Positions 1 through 11,574 of a DNA stretch of 64,000 nucleotides are shown here, piece after piece. The position numbers were made by a program, and so were the translations under genes. This DNA is from Pegoplata infirma (lineage: Eukaryota > Arthropoda > Insecta > Diptera > Anthomyiidae), in assembly GCA_963921195.1 (NCBI GenBank), contig OY992539.1, positions 134,381,182-134,445,181 of the forward strand, read 5' to 3'. How positions within the stretch are numbered: the stretch's first letter is position 1; every line of letters begins with the position of its first letter. Under the pieces are notes generated by a model, which saw only the letters and a program-made list of their open reading frames with translations, was not told the origin of the DNA and searched no databases.

Positions 1-290
1 TTAGTTTGCTGTAACTTAAAATGTTCTTCATTATTTTAAATTGTTGAAGTTTTCAAAAAAATACAAAAAAGTGTTAAAAACATTGCTGTGTTTTGGTGTT
101 AAGGTTATTTAACATTGTTTCGGCAAATGTTGTTCCATTAACTTTATGTTGTAGTTTTGTATGTTGTTTTATTTTTGTTGCAAGAATTTTTTATCTGACA
201 ATGGGTAATATTTTACCATAGGCAGGTGCCACTTACCGCTACAGCCGTCACATTTATGACTGTTTCGCACAGTTGCGCACTTTGTCTTTT
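1..290. other. AT-rich sequence, no gene seen
   Basis: Low-GC sequence with A/T runs. The short open frames here have no recognisable domain. Nothing functional is supported. Confidence 0.5.
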
Positions 291-590
291 TTATACCCTT
301 CATTATAAAATGGGGGTATATAACTATTATCATTTCGTGTGTAACATATCGAAATTTCGTGATCATATATAATCGTGATCCTTTATCAATTCTAAGACCA
401 TCTAGCGATGTTTGTTTATCTGTCTGGAATCTGCCTGTTGATAGGATGAAAGAGCAAAAACGGAAGAGTCTTTATACTTCCGTTTTTGCCCTTTCTTCCT
501 AAGCTTTTCAAGGAATATGTCCAACTCAGGCTAATTTCGTATATAAACCAAATTGGTGCAGAAGGAAGAAAGTTACCTCGGTACCCAAAC
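291..590 (+). mobile_element. Degenerate DINE-1-like (HINE) element, 5' part
   Basis: It begins with a TATACCC-type start, then a GGGGGTATA partner and the family-specific stretch about a C-G-T-G-T-G-T-A-A-C motif and a (C/T)CTAGCGATG box. The same order is found in the better preserved copies at 21548, 28070 and 46290. The usual GTCCGTCC run is eroded and the 3' hairpin is not found, so the copy is old and truncated. It has no coding capacity; these are non-autonomous relatives of Helentrons. Confidence 0.55.
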
Positions 591-689
591 TTATTTTCGC
601 CCAAAAATACGATGTAGATATTCAAACTCTAGAATTTTGGTCTGTCTAACAAACACTCCCCCCCCCCCCCCCATTCCATAGAAGCAACT

Positions 690-1165
690 TATATTTTCAG
701 AGACGGCTCCAAATTTCTTCCCTGCCTTAGGTAAAAATACAACGTTTACCTTCCTCTGAGGTTCCGGCTTGATCCAAATAGTATCAGTTTGGGAATTATA
801 AGATCCATTCTACTCTGAATGGGCATGTGTTGATCCCGTCCGGACCCGGTGATTTGAAGGATGACAACTTACTGATCGCCCATTTAACGCGCTCGTTCGC
901 TAATGACGGATTCTTGTCACTAATGATGTTTCGTCAACGGACGTATATCCTGGAAATGTAGTTTCCAATAGGAGCTCACAAATTTCAAGAGGCGATTCAG
1001 TAAAACACCCATAATGTATTTTCAAAGTACATAGACCATTTAATTGGTCTTGAGATAGGGATTTTTGAAGTTGCACGGCTTCTGGGAGATAATTTATTTT
1101 CTCACTAGTGTTCGGGCTTAAAAACAATACAAAAATTAGTCACCTCTTCGCGAGAAAATGGGCCT
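690..1165 (-). pseudogene. LINE reverse-transcriptase fragment (I/R1-like)
   Basis: On the minus strand several frames join into the N-terminal RT region typical of I/R1-group non-LTR retrotransposons. An FPGY stretch is followed by VKWAISKLSSFKSPGPDGI (about 900-840) and then VNVVFLPKAGKKFGA (about 750-710). SPGPDGI and VVFLPKAGK are the conserved fingers motifs upstream of the catalytic palm. At least two frameshifts separate them, so this is a dead fragment. No YADD box, endonuclease, tail or TSD is seen. The conserved residues are convincing; the clade is inference. Confidence 0.75.
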
Positions 1166-1410
1166 CCTAAAAAAACTTTCTCCAAATTTTCATTGATATT
1201 TTGTGAAGGGTAAATAACATTCCTTACAGCCGATTATAATACTGTCATTTGTTTTTTTTGGTAACCACTCATTTGCGAATTGTTTTAGTTAATAATTCAC
1301 ATTGTTTTAAAACAAACTGATAAAAATGATTACCCAAGAATGGTAATGAGTCGTAGACAAACAAAATAACCACATCAACAAAAAAACACTTTAGCACCCA
1401 CCATAATAAC

Positions 1411-1438
1411 AAAATAATAATAATAATAATAATAATAA
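1411..1438. repeat. (TAA)n microsatellite
   Basis: About eight to nine tandem TAA/AAT triplets flanked by A-rich sequence. Confidence 0.9.
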
Positions 1439-1440
1439 AA

Positions 1441-2670
1441 ATGATAAAAATCATCAAATAGTTATTACATGGTAAATTCCTAAATAAAGTAGGAGGAGCT
1501 TTTCACCTGGTGGAATGTTAAAGTAAAGTCAGAATTTCAGCGTGTGATTAGAGTCGAGACAAACTTCAGAAAATGTTAATATTAAAAAGTTTTTTTTTTT
1601 CTTTTTGTTTTATTTGGACAAAACTCAGGGACGCGTGTGTCCGGACGCCTCCTTTAATGACACTGCGCAACAGTTAAAAAACACAATAACTTGACTATAC
1701 AGGTATGTTTCTGCTACCCAAAGGTAGTAAAACCCTAGGTTAGGTTAGTGAGGATGACGCCAATCCCAAAAAGTTTTAGGAATGACATCCATAGAGGCTA
1801 ATGTTTGACCCATTATGATTCCTGCTATTGTTTCCTTCCTTCTCTCCATTCGATTTTGTGTTTACCCAAAAAAACGCATATTTACGTTTCCCACTTCGAC
1901 GCTTCGATGAATGACAATAGGAGCCAAGGGTTTATACCTCGTAGGTCCTGAAGATCCAGAAAGACATAAGAACCGAAACACCTAAATCTTTTAAATGATA
2001 ATGCAGTGCTTCCACATAAAAAATGGAAGCTAACCTCGACAGATTCATTTGTGGTGAACTCAAATCGATCACACTACTCACATCACTAAGAACATATGTT
2101 CATAAAACATATGTTATATTTAACGAAAAACCCTTTTTCATTTGTAAACAAATAACAGATAAGTTAACGAAAATAAAGATGTAAATAAAATCCTAGATTA
2201 TAAGTACCGTTAGTTTAGTTTATAAGAAGGACAAATTTGTAAATAAAGATAAGTTTGAAATCAAAACTCAGCCGAGCAATTGGCTTTTAGTTTTATTTAT
2301 TTAAAAACAAAGTTAAATAAAAGTTAGCACTTAATTGTGCTTTACCTTGGCGCTCTTTAGTGCCGGTAATTTAAGAAGCCAGTGGCGTTTGAAACGCCGG
2401 CTAAAAACCCTAGGCAGGGAATTAATACAACCAGAAAGTTGCAACATTACACATTGCACCATCTGCAAATGTCGCTTGACGTTACCCCGATTCTTACCAT
2501 GTGGTTTATTACTGATCTTATCTGTCTTCTGTCCATATCCAGAAGCAGATTGCTGTTACCTTGCGATTTTTCGTCCCTTAGCACATAGTAAAACCCTATA
2601 CTCGGATTGTCCAGTTTGGTACCTAATTCGTTTTAATGGGCCTCCAAAGATTCTGAAAAGCAGTGGGAAG
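1441..2670. other. Mostly unassigned sequence, possible retroelement debris
   Basis: No gene is supported. Around 1733-1750 the motif CTAGGTTAGGTTAG resembles, in reverse, the CTAACCTAACC tail seen on LINE 3' ends at 9850 and 18945, so a minus-strand LINE end may lie here. Between about 2190 and 2420 the sequence looks like an LTR or leader (several AATAAA signals, then a GC-richer stretch with a GGCGTTTGAAACGCC hairpin near 2385), but no LTR pair or TSD was found. The 112-residue frame at 2335-2673 has no recognisable domain. Confidence 0.35.
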
Positions 2671-3234
2671 TGAAACTTCATTTACAGTTATTCATTTCGG
2701 GATCCTGCTTCCTTTTAAAAGGACTTCAACGTTTTAGAGAAATTAATTTTATAAAATATATTTTTTTAATATTTGTACTTGTTCTAGGATGCCACTAGTG
2801 ATAGCAAATGAAAGAGGAGGATCTCCCCTAATTTACCTATTTTATTATTTTTATAGATCAGGAAAAAGAAGGTTAGTTACAACATTTCAGAACTTTATCC
2901 TTTAATATCATTTGAAATTTTCAACAAAATATTTTTGATGAAGTTTTCAAAGGACTTTATTCACATCCTTTTATCCTCATATGGCAAAATAAAACAAGTA
3001 AAAAAGTTAAATTCGGCCTTGCCGAATGTAGTGATGCCCTCCACTATTTCGAAAAGATTATTGCAAAAATTTTTATTTAAAAGGAAATTACTTTTGAAAA
3101 AAAAAAATTTTTGAAAAAAAATTTCCGCGAAAAAAAATTTTGGTAAAAAAAAACCGCGATTTTTTTAATTTTTTGTCAAAAAAAATGTTCGTACTTGTTT
3201 AAATACCATTTGGTGTTCAATTATGTTCACATAT

Positions 3235-5890
3235 GAGGCATTCCACACCAAATGTCCAGCGAAAAAAAACACGTGTCGCACGAATTTCTAATAGGTTGTA
3301 TGGATAGCTCTATATGGAACTAAGAAAATTGCGTTTTTGGTTTTTCAATTTTTCAAAAACTGGGCTGAGGAGGCGTGGTCAAATATTGGAAAAATGGTCA
3401 AATTTGTGTCGAGTTGCCTTGATTAAATATTTATCACATTAAAACGGAATGCACCACAATCTCAAAAATTTACATTCTTATATAGTTTTGTATGGGTTAT
3501 CGATTAAATTTTTTTTTTTTGGAAAATTTTCAGAACCCGTTCTGAAATTTTCCATTTTTTAAAAAAGTCAATTTATCAAGAATCCGGCCACTTTTTTTTT
3601 TTTTTTTTAATTTTTTTTTTTAAAGTTTAGATGTTTGTCCATCCACACAAAAAAATTCAGAAACACGTTCGGCGTTTTTTTCGAGAAAATCGCATTTGAA
3701 TATTGAATTTCACGACAATTTTGGAATTTCCTTGTATTTTCTTGTTAAAACATGGCGTATGAGTAACAAATTTTTGCGAAACCAACGAGTTGATCCCATT
3801 TTAATTATTTGTTCATGTGTGGTGCAATATAGAGATGGGCGTGAGTGCGATTTGACCCACGCAAGATTTGACCCACGCAATTAAAGTCACTGACGACTCG
3901 TTATTATTTTTAGTTTACTTGTGCAATCATGTGAGTCAATTTACTGTTACTCACGCAGTTTTTGATTACGCTCACGGTTGTTCACTCACGCTGATGATGA
4001 TTTTACAAAAATAATAAAAACAACAAATTTTCTATGAAAAAATCCCTGAAAACGAAAACTCAAAAAAACAGTAAAATTCCAAAAAAAAAAATAGTTAAAA
4101 ATCACAAAAACTTACTTAAGAAAAATTTTAAGCATTCACTTATCTCGCAAAAATTGGACTTCATAATCACTCACGAAATGTTCTACTAACGCTACTTCTT
4201 TAATGTCGTGAATAGCTTAGTACGTGACTCGCGAGTCATTTTTTTCAAATGTTGAACGTTAAAGGATATGTACCTATAATGTAGTGTCCGATTTATTGCT
4301 CCCGCTTAAATGCGCTTATCCAAAATATTAAATAAATCAGAAGGATATTGATGCATTTACATAAAAAAAACTCTTATAAACGCACATCAAGTGGTCTGTC
4401 TGTCTGTATGTATGTCTATCTGTCTGGCTGTATGTATGTCTGATAAACAAAACCCCGCTTAAATGCGTAAGACTGGTAAAAGAGTTTCATACAAAGTTCA
4501 CTGAAATATCAAAACTAAAGTGAACTGAAATATCACCACTAAAATGAGTTCCCCGCTTTATTGATTCACTTGCGGAAGCATAAATAACAATAAACAAATT
4601 CAAAAACTTAAGATCACTAGATTAACGTTTATATGCATCAAAATTCTTTTGATTTATCTTATATTTTGGATAAGCGCATTAAAGCGGGAGCAATAAATCG
4701 GAGACTACATTGTAGGTACATATCCTTTAACGTTCAACATTTGAAAAAATTGACTCGCGGGTCACGTACTAAGCTATTTTTAATTAAACCCTCAGTTAGT
4801 TTTCACTTAACAAACTTGAGTTATGCGTTAGTGTCATTCTTGCCTGAATCACGCAAAAACGTTACCAGAGACCTTTCCTATTTATACTATATTAGAGATG
4901 GTTGACTCACTTGCGAATCACACGTGAGTGAAAACTAAATCACTCACGATATTAAAGAGGTAGCGTGAGTAGAAAAACATTTCGTGAGCGATTAGGAAGT
5001 CCAATTTTTGCGATGTGATTTTTAACTTTTTTTTTTATTCTTACTGTTTTTTTTTTGAGTTTCCGTTTTCAGTGCTTTGTTTTCATAGAAAATTTGTTGT
5101 TTTTATTATTTTTGTAAAATCATCATCAACGTGAGTGAACAACCGTGAGCGTAATCAAAAATTGCGTGAGCGTGAGTAACAGTAAATTGACTCACGTGAT
5201 TGCACAAGTAAACTAAAAATAATAACGAGTCGTCAGTGACTTTAATTGCGTGGCTCAAATCTTGCGTGGGTCAAATCGCATTCACGCCCATCTCTATATT
5301 GCACCACACATGAACAAATAATTAAAATGGGATCAACTCGTTGGTTTCGCAAAAATTTGTTACTCATACGCGATGTTATAACAAGAAAATACAAGGAAAT
5401 TCCAAAATTGTCGTGAAATTCAATATTCAAATGCGATTTTCTCGAAAAAAACGCCGAACGTGTTTCTGAATTTTTTTGTGTGGATGGACAAACATCTAAA
5501 CTTTAAAAAAAAAAATTAAAAAAAAAAAAAAAAGTGGCCGGATTTTTGATAAATTGACTTTTTTAAAAAATGGAAAATTTCAGAACGGGTTCTGAAAATT
5601 TTCCAAAAAAAAAATTTTAATCGATAGCCCATACAAAACTATATAAGAATGTAAATTTTTGAGATTGTGGTGCATTCCGTTTTAATGTGATAAATATTTA
5701 ATCAAGGCAACTCGACACAAATTTGACCATTTTTCCAATATTTGACCACGCCTCCTCAGCCCAGTTTTTGAAAATTGAAAAACCAAAAACGCAATTTTCT
5801 TAGTTCCATATAGGGCTATCCAAATAACCTATTCAGAAATTTACGGGACACATGTTTTTCTGTAGCGGGACATTTGGTGTGGAATGCCTC
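3235..5890. mobile_element. Palindromic element, type A, 4-bp TSD ATAT
   Basis: The ends are GAGGCATTCCACACCAAAT and its reverse complement. The element is flanked by ATAT (3231-3234 and 5891-5894). The arms (about 3235-4330 and 4660-5890) are near-identical inverted copies, so mirrored 62-residue frames occur at 3696-3884 (+) and 5242-5430 (-); these are shadows, not genes. The right arm carries about 140 bp (roughly 4770-4920) absent from the left. A segment dense in CTCACG/CGTGAG motifs lies in each arm (about 3840-4230 and 4900-5200). No transposase is visible. A transcript would form a hairpin of over 1 kb. Confidence 0.9.
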
Positions 5891-6254
5891 ATATGTCAAC
5901 CAGAAGCCGAATTAAAGCATTTTGTATTTTTAGGTTATGTTGAATGTACTGACATTTTTGAGGTGTGCTTACATTTACGTTCATAACTTTTGAACCGCTG
6001 AACCGATATTGCTCAAATGCAATACCAAACTTCTCGGGAGAACTTTCAATAAATATGTTAAGTTTCAGTCATATCTGTGCAATATTTTGTCCGCGACAGC
6101 ATTTTCCACAGACAGACAGACGGACAGACGGACATCGCTAGAATGTCTTAAAATCGATCGGGCATCATGAATATATATACTTTATGGGGTCCCAGATCGA
6201 TATTTCGATGAGTTACAAACAGAATGACAAACTTATATATACCCTCTTTCACTA

Positions 6255-6844
6255 ACAAGGGAAGTATCTCAACCCTTATGAACCGATTTGCCTGAAACTT
6301 GAAATATATATGAAAGAGACAACTCTAAGGTTGGGGTGTCTCGGCTTATCGGCCATATCGGGGATTTAGGGGTTCAAAACATGGGTCAAAAAATGGCGAA
6401 AAAATAGTTTTTTGGATTTTTCAGCCATTTCTTTTTAAGAAACTATATGATGTTTTCAAATGAGAGTAAAGGTTTTTTTAATGCCTATCCAATGGTGGCA
6501 TAACCTTGTAAAAATTCGGCTTCTTTAAATATTTTTTTCAGGAAAATGTGTAAATTTTGGGGGGTACTTATGTGAAGACATAGACCTACGATAAACATAT
6601 GGATAAGAAATAATCTTTATTAAATTTAAGTCGACCCGTATTTTTGCCCTTGATGATATTCCTGTTAGTTCGGAAGTTATCAAAATTTTCCCGAAGGCCC
6701 AAATGGTTTCATAATGGGACAACGAAATTTTAAAACACCGATATGGCCGATAAGCCGAGACACCCCAACCTTAAAATTGTCTCTTTAGTATATATTTTAA
6801 GTTTCAGGCAAATCGGTTCATAAGGGTTGAGATACTTCCCTTGT
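6255..6844. mobile_element. CTnACAAGGG-ended inverted-repeat element
   Basis: It starts ACAAGGGAAGTATCTCAACC and ends with the inverse. Inverted arms of about 110 bp include TTATGAACCGATTTGCCTGA and a GGTTGGGGTGTCTCGGCTTA box. It sits inside the TATACCC end of the surrounding DINE-1-like element. The first 13 bp match the ends of the elements at 19030 and 62623, but the interior differs. No clear TSD and no coding frame. Confidence 0.8.
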
Positions 6845-7035
6845 AAGTGGAGGGTATAAAAATGGGCATATTAGGGGAGATCCTCCTCTTTCATTTTCCA
6901 TCACCAGTGGTATCCTAGGAAAAATACAAATATTTCCGAAGTATTTTACAAAATGTTTCCTTTAAAACTTTCAGGTCATTTTAAAAGGAAACAGGTTCAG
7001 GAAATGAAAAACTGTAAATGCAGTTTTACTCCATT

Positions 7036-7504
7036 TTATTTCTACTTTCAGACGTTAATCATCCGGTTCATGTTTAATATTGGCTGTCGGACGATGTATT
7101 CAGCTTTAATGTGACTAATACACAGTGGATTGAAAATCAAAAGTCCGGTCAAAGGGTCAAAATAAAAAAATTCATGTATGCTCTTAGAATTTTGAAATTT
7201 GTAATGGTTTACGAGACATATGGGATCCAAACTTTTTTATTTTTGGCTTTTTTCAGTTTTAATGTAATTTTTCATAGAAGATGGGTAATTTATCTTTATT
7301 TTTTGATGCTAATATGATAATAGGGACTTGTTTTAAAACACTGCATGCTTGGTTTGCTAAAAAAATTGCGTGGATAGCAAAATTTACAAAACGCGACATA
7401 ACGCGAAAAATAGAAATGAAAGGTTATACCACTTTTTATTAATTATAAATATCATCTGTCTTAATAATTTGACTAAGGCCTTTTTTCAAATTCGGCAAAT
7501 AATA
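7036..7504. other. Unassigned AT-rich sequence
   Basis: No gene is supported. The overlapping 60-68 residue frames on both strands have no domain. Confidence 0.4.
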
Positions 7505-7689
7505 CACTGAGAAAAATTACTCTGAAATTTTAACCGTCAAATATTTCGGCGGGGTTAAAGAAAATGGGTATAAAACCACTATGGGAATTAAAGAGGACGT
7601 AAACTTTAGTTTCCTGTTCCTACTTTTTTAATAGAACTTGGGCAATTCTTTTTTCCCTAACCTAAAATTTTTGTTTTTTTTTTTCAGTG
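7505..7689. mobile_element. 185-bp TA-flanked MITE (CACTGA ends)
   Basis: It starts CACTGAGAAAAATT and ends with a poly-T run and CAGTG. Both ends abut TA (7503-7504 and 7690-7691). Short TIR plus TA duplication fits a Tc1/mariner-type MITE. Compare the larger CACTGAAAAAA element at 58752. It has no coding capacity. Confidence 0.7.
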
Positions 7690-7691
7690 TA

Positions 7692-8046
7692 GAATTTTTA
7701 TTACATATTTGTATTGATGTTAAGTTTTTTTGTTTTAACTTTTGAATTTGAAGCAGTACTAAAAGAAAATTATTAAGGTATGCCTTTAATGAACGCGAAT
7801 GTTGCAAAATTGCAAAAAAAATCGCCATTTTTTTATTTTTTTTGAAATTTTTTTTTTTGTTTTTGCCAAATTCGGAGCCAGAGGCCTCTAAAAGATATAA
7901 AAAGACCTTTTTATAAAAAAACTCAACGAAAAAAATATTTCCGAGTGTTTACTCTACACGATCCACTGTGTCAAAAAATTGACTTTTGTACTATTTTTTT
8001 TTTTTTTAAAAATGCAGAAAAAATATAGTTTTTTCACTTTTGTTAG
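7692..8046. other. Low-complexity A/T sequence
   Basis: Runs of T and A with no recognisable gene, repeat boundary or RNA. Confidence 0.4.
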
Positions 8047-8048
8047 TA

Positions 8049-8135
8049 CAGTCAAACCCGGTTATAGCGAACTCCGAGGAACCTGTAAAAATAGTTCATT
8101 ATAAGCGAAGTTCGCTGTAAGCAGGGTATATTTTT
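8049..8135. mobile_element. Possible pogo/Tc1-like terminal fragment
   Basis: CAGTCAAACCCGGTTATAGC, preceded by TA, resembles the terminal repeat of pogo/Tigger-type Tc1/mariner elements. A partial internal inverse (TTCGCTGTAAG, about 8109) follows within 60 bp. The opposite end was not found, so this may be a solo or rearranged terminus. Confidence 0.4.
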
Positions 8136-8543
8136 TATCAACCTAGTTTTATTTCCAAAAAAATAGATCCAATTTTGTTTTATTCGTAAAAAAAACTACT
8201 TATTGAGAAGAAAACATTAAAAATATAAATAAATTTTATACAAATATAACATAAACCAAAAATTTCTGACCTTTTGTTAGTTTTATAAACATGATTGCCG
8301 CTCAATAAAAAATATTTATGATGTCTAGTTGACTTCTATTTAGAATTCTCCGAATGAACTCGCCAAAATGGTGAACACCTATTCAGCGACTACTAAAACC
8401 TTATGAAGTATCACACACTTTCCAGGCTATAAAGACTTAATCGTTTCTAATCGTCAAAAGTGGCATCGTATTTTCTGATAACAACAAATCCAAAATGTTT
8501 AATGGATGTCAGTAGCTAGATCTAATAAAATCATATTATCCTA

Positions 8544-8860
8544 CACAAAAAAAAAAAACTTTGTCATTCCCGAGAATTCCTTGTAATTTTAATTGCGCCA
8601 AAAAAACTGTAAATTTTCAATTTTATTAGTAAAGAGCTTGTAAAATTACAAAATTATTGGTAAAAAGCTTGTAAAATTACTAGGAATTTTCGTAAAATAG
8701 GAGGTAGCAAAAAATCTATTAAAGTGACGAAACCTCCTTGTAAATTTTATCGTGTCAAAAAATTTTTAAATTTACAATTTTATTGGTAAAAAGCTTGTAA
8801 AATTACTAGGAATTTTGTCAAATAGGAGGTAGCAAAAAAAAAAGTTACACACTTTTTAGT
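8544..8860. mobile_element. MITE with TTGTAAAATTAC motifs (CACA ends)
   Basis: It starts after TA with CACAAAAAAA and contains repeated AGCTTGTAAAATTAC and AGGAGGTAGCAAAAAA blocks. The same blocks occur in the elements at 21433-22491 and 51466-51963. The right end is eroded, so it is approximate. Confidence 0.6.
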
Positions 8861-9495
8861 GGAACATATGCATTGCAAATTGTGTCGTCTACGCAAATTT
8901 TAATCTACTTTTGTAATTCTAAAATCAACAATTTTTAAATCCAAAAATCTTCTCTAAATCTAAACTTTTGTACACAAAAAATAATAGTTTTTTTTAACTT
9001 TCTATGTATACAAAATTAGAAAATTTTTATCGACATAAGACATTGTGAATTTAAGAACTTTTCTTTACAAAAATGTCCCAGAATCTGTAAATTCAACAAA
9101 TGGATAAGAGATTTTTCTCATAATCTGAGTATTTTCTTTACGAAAAATGACTCAGAATCGGAAAAATCTTTACGAAAAATGTATCAGAACATGAGCATGT
9201 TTCTATACGAATTTGAAAAATTTTATTACCAGAAATTTTTCTGTAAGAAAAATGTGTTATAATCTGAGAATTCTTCTATACGGAAAATGTCTCAGGATCT
9301 CAGAATTGTTCTTTACAAATCTGAGATATTTTTTGTTTAGAAAAATTCAAAATAAAAAAATGTTTCAAAATCTGAAAATTTTTTAATACGAAATATATCT
9401 TCGAGAATCTCGGAATTTTTCAATACGAAAAATGCCTCGGGTCTGAACAAAGTAGTTATTGTAACTGACATTTTCAGTTGATTTTACTAACATAA
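8861..9495. other. Unassigned, loosely repetitive sequence
   Basis: Repeated loose variants of TACGAAAAATGTCTCAGAATCTG recur roughly every 50-60 bp between about 9060 and 9450, which suggests an old degenerate tandem array. No gene seen. Confidence 0.4.
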
Positions 9496-9499
9496 TTTT

Positions 9500-9862
9500 G
9501 TGAGTGTATTTACTCTCACTTACCAGATGGAACTGCCGTCACTTACTGGAGTAATCACCGGTAGAAAATGGGACTTATTTCCGATGCCAGCTGTAGGAGG
9601 TCCGATGGACCTAACACTAAGGAAACAGTCGAACATATTCTTTGACACTGCTCTCCTTGGCCAAAACCCGCCTGAATATATTGGGCAGACGTATCTTCGA
9701 GAACCTGGAAACGGTTTCAAATATTGATATGTGACATATAATACAATTCGCGTTGAGGACTAGCGCGTTCTGTCAACGTCGCTAAGGAATTATAGTGGTT
9801 TCGCTATGGACCATCCGGTCTATGTGAGGAGTCTTTGACCAAGTCACCTCTAACCTAACCTT
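9500..9862 (+). pseudogene. LINE 3' end fragment with zinc-knuckle remnant
   Basis: A frame interrupted by stops reads ETVEHIL*HCSPW near 9622-9660, the H/C part of the C-terminal zinc knuckle of RNase H-bearing LINEs. A GC-richer 3' region follows and ends in CTCTAACCTAACC at 9850. That tail matches the style of the LINE ends at 18945. The open frame at 9500-9727 is in another frame and is not the LINE protein. 5'-truncated and dead. Confidence 0.6.
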
Positions 9863-10869
9863 TATTATCACTGACTAGGAATTATAACAGACATTTGGTA
9901 GAAATGATAACGGGTTATTTTTGGACGGCAACATATTTCAAAACAACAGGGAAGTGTAATAATGTAAGTTTTATAAAGTGGATAAAGAGACTGTGGAACA
10001 TATTTTTTAACAATGTGCTAAACATTCAAAATGATTTTATAAGAAAATGTATCTGCTCGATATGAAATGTATTTATCTGTTCGATAATAAATGTAAAAAA
10101 AATATCGGCACTTTTCCTATTCTAATGATTATCGCCTGGTATATGAAAGATGTAAGTTTCACAAAAAACTGCGTTCAGATCATTTACAATTTTGAAAAGT
10201 GCATTGGCCACATAAAATTATAATAGGAGTATAAAAAATAGCACTCAATACAAATAAGAAATTAATTGAAACAATTCATTAATGAAAATATCTAAAAGAA
10301 ACACAAAAATAAATTTTAAATTCACATGCGATGAGTGGTCAGAAACAGAAGCATGCAGCATTTTTCATTGTTATTTTGTTAACATTAACACACACCTTTT
10401 CATGCTTACAATAGAAATAAAATGTAAAAAAAAAACATTAACCCACTGTTTCTACACGACGTTAAAGCCATTTGTCTGGGAAATATGTACAGATTCCTTA
10501 GATGAATGTATACAACGTGTTATGGAATCAGTGGGTGAACCACACATGAAAGTGTTAGAAGAAGAGATTGTTATAAGTGAAACTAAAACTTTTAATGCAA
10601 CAGAACAGCAAAGAGTTAATTCGTCCTTTATACTTGGATGAGAAAAGGGAAACTTTAGTAAGTTACTTCGATGAACATTAGGCTCATTCGGATTGTGTGT
10701 CCAAAACTGGGAGGGCTCTCAAGTTCTGAGTGAATGTTAAAATACATTTTGTAAAGGATATGAATTCTCTTTCGATGTGAAAATTATAATTAATAATACT
10801 TATTATTTTTTGGAATGTCATCGAAATATGGGTTGTGTGACACAGTTTCATTAGGTGGTATTAACCTGA
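9863..10869. other. Unassigned; contains a LINE scrap and an unrecognised frame
   Basis: Near 9975-10030 a broken frame reads DKETVEHIF*QCAKHS, another zinc-knuckle scrap. A 119-residue open frame (10282-10641, +) starts at ATG; its second half (about residues 70-119) is acidic and uses less biased codons than the surroundings. I recognise no family, see no splice or promoter context, and would not call it a gene without transcript evidence. Confidence 0.35.
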
Positions 10870-11574
10870 GGTCAGTTCTCACAGCGGATTGTTCTGCTGA
10901 TTAGGCCGCCATGAGTTGCAAAATCGCAGAGATTCCTGCACAAAACTCTTTGATAAGGCAACAACGGACGAGGCCTGGTCTACGTTGACTGGTAGGGTTC
11001 TACACAGTCTGCAACTTAGGAGTTATAAAAAGATGATCAGAATTACTAAATATGATTCTTGGAAAACTTCTGTGGAGACATAACAGACCTTTTTTAGGCA
11101 TATAGGCTGTGCAAAGTTCTGGCTTTTTTCCTTACAACCTTGGATACCAAAAAAATCCTACTGAGGTGTGGTCTACCTCAAGTGGAGAGTGGCTGAATCT
11201 TCCTTCCCACACGGATTTTCCAGGAAATTCCCAAGCATCTGAAATTGCTTCAGAGGTATATATATCAACATTAATCTGGGCTATTGAGTTGATTGCATAA
11301 TCTCTACGCAGCATATTTCTTTGAAATGGAGGGATATTAGAGTCGTGTTTATCCCGAAGGCTAGGTAAAACTTCTGCACTGTTCAGAAGGACTTTGGACC
11401 AATTAGCCTAACATCATTTTTTGTTAAAGACAATGGAACGAATTATAGACTCATATTTTCATAGACATCGGTAGGTCAATGAGATTTCTTTCTGTAAAGG
11501 GGTACATTATGGTATCCATTCTTGAAGTAGAGCGTGCTCTTTATAATGTCATCCAAGACTCAATAATTGTGCCG

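Larger units (their letters stand above)
2995..6860 (-). mobile_element. DINE-1-like (HINE) element split by two insertions
   Basis: The plus strand begins CAAGTAAAAAAGTTAAATTC followed by the TTCGGC..GCCGAA hairpin and CCCTCCAC. After a 2.66-kb insertion it resumes with GACAGACAGACGGACAGACGG, a CATCGCTAGAATG box and TATATACCCTC. It ends, beyond a second insertion, at GGAGGGTATAAAAA. Read on the minus strand this is the standard order of a DINE-1/INE-1 relative: TATACCC start, GTCCGTCC run, hairpin, then CTTG|T. These are non-autonomous rolling-circle elements of the Helentron group (established for Drosophila DINE-1; assigned here by architecture). Confidence 0.75.
2674..7035. mobile_element. 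Outer long-inverted-repeat element holding a nest
   Basis: The left arm (about 2674-2835) and right arm (about 6872-7035) are imperfect inverted copies. Both carry CATTTACAG, a TTCATTTC box, TTCCTTTTAAAA and AGGAGGATCTCCCCTAAT in mirrored order. Between the arms lie a DINE-1-like element and its own insertions. The arms diverge by small indels, so this is probably the oldest layer. No TSD was identified, so exact ends and superfamily are unknown. Confidence 0.6.

Noticed and set aside
2190..2430. LTR and primer-binding site
   Set aside because: No second LTR, TSD or convincing tRNA complement; left as a possibility in the text only.
3696..5430. Identical 62-residue frames as a duplicated small gene
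   Set aside because: They are mirror images produced by the palindrome arms, with no domain and no independent conservation argument.
10282..10641. 119-residue frame as a host gene
   Set aside because: No family, promoter or splice evidence; kept only as an unassigned frame.
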